A stretch of 6,649 nucleotides of DNA from Phycisphaerales bacterium. Lineage in GTDB: Bacteria; Planctomycetota; Phycisphaerae; UBA1845. The notes beneath the pieces were generated by a model, which searched no databases, was not told the origin of the DNA, and saw only the letters and a list, made by a program, of their open reading frames with translations. The stretch covers positions 1 to 6,649 of the forward strand of contig JAUWNF010000191.1 of assembly GCA_030612785.1 (NCBI GenBank), written 5' to 3'. Shown here one piece after another: positions 1-6,649 of the stretch. Within the stretch, counting starts at the first letter, position 1. Each line of letters opens with the position of its first letter. Both the position numbers and the translations under genes were made by a program.

Positions 1-54
1 GACGGCCGGCGGGGACGCCGGCCGCTACGCCGAACGAAGGCGGCGTGAGATCGT

Positions 55-117
55 GGAGGGGCGGGGATGTATCTGGACCGAGGTTCATCAGCGAATGGAA
101 TTCTCCCTGAGCGATAA
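55..117 (+). promoter_or_regulatory. Strong Shine-Dalgarno plus 16-codon ORF overlapping the cysE start
   Basis: GGAGG at 55-59 sits 7 bases before an ATG at 67, the best ribosome-binding site near this end of the window. That ATG is not in the cysE frame: it opens a 16-codon reading frame ending in TAA at 115-117, which overlaps the probable cysE ATG (95) by 23 bases. The peptide (MYLDRGSSANGILPER) resembles nothing I recognise and has no Cys run. It could be a short coupling or attenuating leader ORF for cysE. Alternatively it is chance, or a sign of an indel in the assembly. Seen in sequence; function is inference. Confidence 0.3.
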
Positions 118-1060
118 ACTTGCCGGCTTGGTCGACAAGATCATTAGCAGCTACCGAGCCGACGAGCGGACCCGACACATCGGGCGCGCGTTCCTGCCGG
201 CGCGCAGCCGCGTGGTGGAGATGACCGAGAGGCTGCTCGAACTGGTCTATCCGGGTTTCATCGGGCGGCAGAACCTCAACGAGCACAACGTACAATACCA
301 CGTAGGCGAATTGCTGCCGATCATCGGGGAGTTGGCCTTTACCCAGGTATACGAGGCGCTATGCTACGTCGAAGCCTCCAAGGTCGGCGGGCAAGTTACG
401 GAAAAGCCCTGCCCGGAGAAGGCTCGGCGCATCACCGAGGAGTTTCTGGAGCGGCTGGTCGAGGTTCGGTCGCTGTTGGCCGGCGACGTGCAGGCCGCCT
501 TGGACGGTGATCCGGCGGCCGTGAACACCGACGAGGTGATTCTGGCCTACCCGGGCGTGTTCGCGGTGTCGGTTTACCGCCTGGCCCACGAGTTGCACAC
601 GTTGGGCGTGCCCCTACTGCCGCGAATCATGAGCGAGTGGGCCCATTCGCTCACCGGGGTGGACATCCACCCGGGCGCCAAGATAGGACAGAACTTCTTC
701 ATAGACCACGCCACCGGCGTGGTGATCGGCGAGACGACCGAGATCGGCGACAACGTCAAGATATATCAGGGCGTAACCCTGGGGGCCCTTTCGTTCCCCA
801 AGGACGAACGCGGGCGGCTGATTCGAGGCGCCAAGCGGCATCCGACGGTCTGCGACAACGTTACCATCTACGCCAACGCTATCGTCCTGGGCGGGGACAC
901 GGTGATTGGTGAGGGGGCGGTCATCGGCGGATCGGTGTTCATCACCAGCAGCGTGCCGCCCCATTCGACGGTGACCCTGACCCCACCGAGCCTGCGACTC
1001 CAGGAGCACTCCTCGCGCCCCGGCGAGCCAGAGGAGCCCACGCCCGACTACAACATCTGA
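95..1060 (+). CDS. cysE: Serine O-acetyltransferase (SAT), long EpsC-like form
   Basis: Cytosolic enzyme that acetylates L-serine with acetyl-CoA to give O-acetylserine, the carbon skeleton for cysteine. With the ATG at 95 it is 321 residues; a helical N-terminal region (about 1-185) is followed by a left-handed beta-helix of hexapeptide repeats (about 186-285). The catalytic segment DIHPGAKIG...DHATGVVIGET is intact: Asp204-His205 match E. coli Asp157-His158, and KRHP His249 matches His193. Asp139 in the DGDP segment is the likely Asp92 equivalent. The long loop GALSFPKDERG...RGAKRHP is typical of EpsC-type SATs rather than the shorter enterobacterial form. The tail has no AGVPARIVG motif but ends in DYNI, and a C-terminal Ile is the known anchor for docking into cysteine synthase. 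Start choice: ATG 95 has GAGG at 80-83 (11-base gap) and gives a family-like N-terminus (MEFSLSDKLAG). The frame is open upstream to the window edge, so GTG 53 or an earlier start is possible. Confidence 0.93.
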   Translation: MEFSLSDKLAGLVDKIISSYRADERTRHIGRAFLPARSRVVEMTERLLELVYPGFIGRQNLNEHNVQYHVGELLPIIGELAFTQVYEALCYVEASKVGGQVTEKPCPEKARRITEEFLERLVEVRSLLAGDVQAALDGDPAAVNTDEVILAYPGVFAVSVYRLAHELHTLGVPLLPRIMSEWAHSLTGVDIHPGAKIGQNFFIDHATGVVIGETTEIGDNVKIYQGVTLGALSFPKDERGRLIRGAKRHPTVCDNVTIYANAIVLGGDTVIGEGAVIGGSVFITSSVPPHSTVTLTPPSLRLQEHSSRPGEPEEPTPDYNI

Positions 1061-1090
1061 GCGGGCGCCGCACCACGGCAAGTGATCGAA

Positions 1091-1139
1091 CGGTCAGCGC
1101 CACGAGGCCGGCTTATGGCGGAAGGCTGATTGCTGACCG
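1091..1139. other. Possible long hairpin between cysE and purN
   Basis: CGGTCAGC (1091-1098) and GCTGACCG (1132-1139) are perfect 8-base inverted repeats. Between them CGCCA (1098-1102) can pair with TGGCG (1116-1120), so the stem can continue with a one-sided bulge. No T-tract follows, so it is not a classical intrinsic terminator. It could be an RNA structure in a cysE-purN transcript or a processing site. The right arm overlaps the GCTGANN heptamers. Confidence 0.35.
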
Positions 1140-1178
1140 CTATCTCCGACCTTGGACTTTGGACCTTGGAACTTGGAC
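1125..1178 (+). repeat. Heptamer tandem repeats at the 5' end of purN
   Basis: Two families of 7-base units lie side by side. GCTGATT, GCTGACC and GCTATCT occupy 1125-1145 in strict 7-base register. After a short break, four units occupy 1151-1178: CTTGGAC, TTTGGAC, CTTGGAA, CTTGGAC. Three-base periodicity is absent, as expected for noncoding repeats, yet the longest purN frame starts inside the second array (TTG 1152). They resemble the short tandemly repeated heptanucleotides (STRR) described in cyanobacteria, although the sequence is different. Arrays of similar unit length recur upstream of secA. Confidence 0.65.
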
Positions 1179-1781
1179 TCTACGGTAGGGAGTGAAAACC
1201 GACTTCACTTGGGCGTCTTGCTCTCCGGCGGCGGGCGGACGTTTCAGAACTTATACGAGGTCTGCCGACACGGGGAGTTGCCTGCCGAGATCGCCGTGGT
1301 GATCAGTTCCAAACCTGACACCTACGGCGTTGAGCGTGCCCGGAAGGCCGGCATCGAAACGGTGATCGCCGACCGTAAGCGGCTCGACGATGAGGCGTTT
1401 CACACGACCGTCACCGCCGCCCTGACGACTGCCCGCGTCGATCTGGTGTGCATGGCGGGTTTTACGACGTTGTGGCGTATTCCCCCGGAGTTCGAAGGCC
1501 GCGTCCTGAACATCCACCCGGCCCTGCTGCCGAAGTACGGCGGGAGGGGGTTCTACGGCGACCGGGTCCACCGCGCCGTTCTGGAGGCCGGCGAGACCGA
1601 GAGCGGATGCACCGTGCACCTCTGCGACAATCAGTATGACCACGGTCCGATCATCGTACAGCGGTGCGTACCGGTGCTACCGGATGACACGGTCGAGTCG
1701 CTGGCCCGCCGCGTATTCAAGCAAGAATTGATCGCGTATCCCGAGGCGATCCAACGATACCTGGAATCGGCGGGCAGGTAA
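1152..1781 (+). CDS. purN: Phosphoribosylglycinamide formyltransferase (GAR transformylase 1)
   Basis: Transfers the formyl group of 10-formyltetrahydrofolate to glycinamide ribonucleotide, the third step of de novo purine synthesis, in the cytosol. Residues count from TTG 1152 (209 aa; E. coli PurN has 212). Visible motifs: the phosphate-binding loop LLSGGGRTFQN (23-33), MAGF (101-104), VLNIHPALLPKYGG (118-131) with catalytic Asn120 and His122, and TVHLCDNQYDHGPII (154-168) with His156 and Asp163, equivalent to E. coli His137 and Asp144. GGRGFYGDRVH replaces the shorter GLHTH of E. coli, a common variant outside proteobacteria. The start is uncertain. Family homology begins near LHLGVLLSGGG (about 1203), no ATG or GTG is in frame, and TTG codons at 1152, 1173 and 1209 are the choices. 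The first two lie in the heptamer array, and AGGGAG (1187-1192) is 16 bases from the third. The outermost frame is given here. The gene lies 91 bases after cysE, with no functional link. Confidence 0.92.
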   Translation: MDFGPWNLDSTVGSENRLHLGVLLSGGGRTFQNLYEVCRHGELPAEIAVVISSKPDTYGVERARKAGIETVIADRKRLDDEAFHTTVTAALTTARVDLVCMAGFTTLWRIPPEFEGRVLNIHPALLPKYGGRGFYGDRVHRAVLEAGETESGCTVHLCDNQYDHGPIIVQRCVPVLPDDTVESLARRVFKQELIAYPEAIQRYLESAGR

Positions 1782-1813
1782 TCAACCACCGAGCACGGTC
1801 CGCACCGTACCCT

Positions 1814-1846
1814 CCCCCACCGTGAGTGGCGGTCGCCCGGGGGTTT
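1814..1846 (+). terminator. Weak possible purN terminator
   Basis: CCCCC (1814-1818) and GGGGG (1839-1843) can pair, helped by inner ACCG/CGGT, and are followed by only three T. It is 33 bases after the purN stop. The T-run is short and doubles as the start of the -35 box of the next promoter, so this is a candidate only. A smaller hairpin, ACGGT/ACCGT (1795-1808), precedes it. Confidence 0.25.
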
Positions 1847-1870
1847 ACAGACGGCTCGGTCGGGTATAAT
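1844..1870 (+). promoter_or_regulatory. Sigma70-like promoter for the small ORF and possibly secA
   Basis: TTTACA (1844-1849, one mismatch to TTGACA) and a perfect TATAAT (1865-1870) are separated by 15 bases, slightly short of the optimal 17. The predicted start of transcription (about 1876-1879) falls immediately before the ATG at 1880, so the transcript would be leaderless or nearly so from that codon. No equally good promoter is seen between here and secA, so this may drive both genes. Confidence 0.5.
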
Positions 1871-1879
1871 AGGGTTGTC

Positions 1880-2230
1880 ATGCAAGCGCCGGCCTGCGAA
1901 TCAGAATCCTCGCGATCGTCGGACATCGCCATGCGCCGGCCGGGCACCCAGCCCTGGCGGCGGTGCATGGCAGTATCGCTGCTCACGCTGATATTCGTGG
2001 CCCAGGAGGTGTCCGCGAGTCGCCACGCGCATGTCGTGACGTCGGAGGCGGCGTGGGCGGCGGCACCGCTCGCCGTGGTAGCGATTGCCGCTAACCCACA
2101 GGTCGCCTGTCCGACCGAATTGCTGGGTGCCTGCGACTTCGTGCAGCGCCTGCTCATCGCTAACGAAGCCGTTTATCACCATTCCCACATGGTCGCCATT
2201 TCACTCTTCGGCGGCCTCTACGGCCCCTAA
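1880..2230 (+). CDS. Small putative exported protein upstream of secA, function unknown
   Basis: A 116-residue ORF that I do not recognise. After an Arg-rich stretch (RRPGTQPWRR, 19-28) comes a hydrophobic core MAVSLLTLIFVAQ (30-42) and a plausible signal-peptidase site after VSA, consistent with Sec export. A second hydrophobic stretch (WAAAPLAVVAIAA) and two Cys (CPTELLGAC) follow, and the protein ends ISLFGGLYGP, with Gly-Pro directly before TAA. Third codon positions are GC-rich like the neighbours, supporting coding. The ATG at 1880 has AGGG at 1871-1874, but the promoter predicts transcription starting almost at that ATG. ATG 1931 would give a 99-residue form with a more usual signal peptide, and GTG 1826 a longer one. 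Its position before secA and its export signal recall SecM, but no SecM-type arrest motif (FxxxxWIxxxxGIRAGP) is present. It could also be an unrelated lineage-specific secreted protein. Confidence 0.5.
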   Translation: MQAPACESESSRSSDIAMRRPGTQPWRRCMAVSLLTLIFVAQEVSASRHAHVVTSEAAWAAAPLAVVAIAANPQVACPTELLGACDFVQRLLIANEAVYHHSHMVAISLFGGLYGP

Positions 2231-2310
2231 CTCCCGCCCGAAAAACACACGCTATCGGGTTTGAGAGACTCTGTGACCGTTTTACAAACAACCGCCGGCG
2301 TGGGCGAAGA

Positions 2311-2433
2311 AATGGAAAATTGAAAATGGAAAAGAAGGGTGCAAAACACTCGCGTCCAAGGGTGCTACGAAGGCGCTATCCACCGCGGAGAACCCGACTT
2401 TTCAATTCTCCATTCTCAATTTTCAATTCTTCT
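2311..2433. repeat. Two opposed A/T-rich heptamer arrays forming an imperfect inverted repeat
   Basis: In the left arm (2312-2332) the units ATGGAAA, ATTGAAA, ATGGAAA repeat in 7-base register. In the right arm (2399-2433) the units TTTTCAA, TTCTCCA, TTCTCAA, TTTTCAA, TTCTTCT do the same and are the complementary type. By hand count, 2311-2333 can pair with 2406-2428 at 20 of 23 positions, leaving a 72-base loop. Both arms are A/T-rich in otherwise GC-rich DNA. The loop holds a direct repeat AAGGGTGC (2335-2342, 2358-2365) and one GTCCAAG (2354-2360), the reverse complement of the purN-side heptamer. The structure lies in the secA leader, 48 bases before its start codon. No further gene is convincing in 2231-2480. 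Confidence 0.65.
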
Positions 2434-2470
2434 TCCGGTGCTTTACAAGTATGACTAATCCAGCATGACG

Positions 2471-2480
2471 AGGTGTAACC

Positions 2481-2483
<3 letters not shown>
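2471..2483 (+). promoter_or_regulatory. secA ribosome-binding site and GTG start
   Basis: AGGTG (2471-2475) lies 5 bases before GTG 2481. The resulting N-terminus, ending in KIFGSRNDRLVKKY, matches the usual SecA N-terminus, which settles the start. An ATG at 2465 is in another frame. Confidence 0.7.
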
Positions 2484-6416
<3,933 letters not shown>

Positions 6417-6466
6417 GGCGATTGACGATGGCGGGGAGTTGGCGTGACAGGAGCAGGTACGGGGGT

Positions 6467-6507
6467 GGCATGCCTAAGCCGGCCAGAGGCCGGCGCAGGC
6501 ATGTATC
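6467..6507 (+). repeat. REP-like palindromic unit, left copy
   Basis: This unit begins GGCATGCCTAAGC and ends GCGCAGGCATGTATC. It folds on itself: CATGCCT (6469-6475) pairs with AGGCATG (6497-6503), and after a 2x2 internal loop GCCGGCC (6478-6484) pairs with GGCCGGC (6488-6494) around an AGA triloop. It lies 51 bases after the secA stop. No T-tract follows, so a terminator role is possible only as an RNA 3'-end stabiliser. Confidence 0.75.
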
Positions 6508-6608
6508 AATCAACCCGTGGATTGAGATTGCGTTACGTCGCCTGCCAAGGGGATGTGCCGGTGGTGCCGAACGTGGGCAGTATTCCGCCGATCGATAGGC
6601 GAACGACC

Positions 6609-6649
6609 GATACATGCCTGCGCGTCGCTACGCTCCGCTTAGGCATGCC
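6609..6649 (-). repeat. REP-like palindromic unit, right copy, inverted
   Basis: On the minus strand this reads GGCATGCCTAAGC, then a different 13-base middle (6624-6636), then GCGCAGGCATGTATC, so both ends match the left copy exactly. The outer CATGCCT/AGGCATG stem is kept and the middle can form a small GCGT/ACGC hairpin (6622-6633). The matching spacing (13 bases) with a changed middle indicates that the ends are what is conserved. It may continue past the window. Confidence 0.75.

Larger units (their letters stand above)
6467..6649. mobile_element. Possible MITE/BIME-like element made of two inverted REP-like units
   Basis: Two 41-base units in opposite orientation flank a 101-base core (6508-6608). 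The core contains no convincing ORF; it holds a small TCAATC/GATTGA hairpin (6506-6525). The outer 13 bases and inner 15 bases of the arms are perfect inverted repeats, and the 13 bases in between differ. This is the arrangement of a non-autonomous miniature element or a pair of REP palindromes mobilised by a Y1 (RAYT/IS200-like) transposase. No transposase gene is in the window. The right end coincides with the window edge, so a target duplication cannot be assessed. Confidence 0.45.

Noticed and set aside
1..52. Possible 3' end of an upstream gene; also an 8-base perfect hairpin (CGGCCGGC 3-10 / GCCGGCCG 17-24)
   Set aside because: One frame ends at TGA 46-48 and another runs into cysE, but 50 bases cannot identify a product. 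The hairpin has no T-tract and may simply be GC-rich coding sequence.
2237..2261. Hairpin CCCGA/TCGGG followed by TT after the small ORF as a terminator
   Set aside because: The stem is only 5 bases with a 13-base loop and two or three T, too weak to call, and read-through to secA seems likely.
2311..2433. CRISPR-like array
   Set aside because: Units are 7 bases with no spacers, and there are no cas genes. This is a short tandem repeat.
2465..2480. ATG at 2465 as the secA start
   Set aside because: It is in another frame. GTG 2481 has AGGTG five bases upstream and gives the family N-terminus.

Overview
This 6.65 kb stretch of GC-rich bacterial DNA holds three confidently recognised housekeeping genes, all on the + strand: a serine O-acetyltransferase (cysE/EpsC type), a glycinamide ribonucleotide formyltransferase (purN) and a very large SecA translocase motor (secA, 1311 residues against about 800-900 in most bacteria). 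A small exported-protein gene of unknown function lies between purN and secA. The greatly enlarged SecA, a PurN with a GGRGFYG-type loop, and scattered heptamer arrays between genes suggest a Planctomycetota (possibly Phycisphaerae-like) genome. That placement is inferred from protein character only; no marker gene for taxonomy is present.

Layout. Positions 1-94 contain a strong Shine-Dalgarno site and a 16-codon reading frame that overlaps the likely cysE start. cysE (95-1060) is followed by a 91-base gap with a possible long hairpin and heptamer repeats that run into the 5' end of purN (1152-1781). A possible terminator and a good sigma70-like promoter (TTTACA, 15-base spacer, TATAAT) come next. 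They precede a 116-residue gene (1880-2230) with a signal-peptide-like N-terminus and a Gly-Pro-stop C-terminus. The following 250 bases carry two A/T-rich heptamer arrays in opposite orientation, able to fold into a long imperfect stem just upstream of secA (2481-6416). Downstream of secA, two inverted copies of a REP-like palindrome (6467-6507 and 6609-6649) bracket a 101-base core and run to the window edge.

How the parts may work together. cysE makes O-acetylserine for cysteine synthesis, and its C-terminal Ile suggests it docks into cysteine synthase. purN acts in purine synthesis. No functional link between these two and secA is evident. The small exported ORF directly upstream of secA, with its own promoter and a structured intergenic leader, resembles in arrangement the secM-secA secretion monitor of gamma-proteobacteria, but shares no recognisable arrest motif. 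SecA itself departs from the family in three ways: an extra Cys4 cluster within NBD2, an extra helical insertion in NBD2, and a helical wing region that appears to be built from four or five tandem repeats of about 60 residues.
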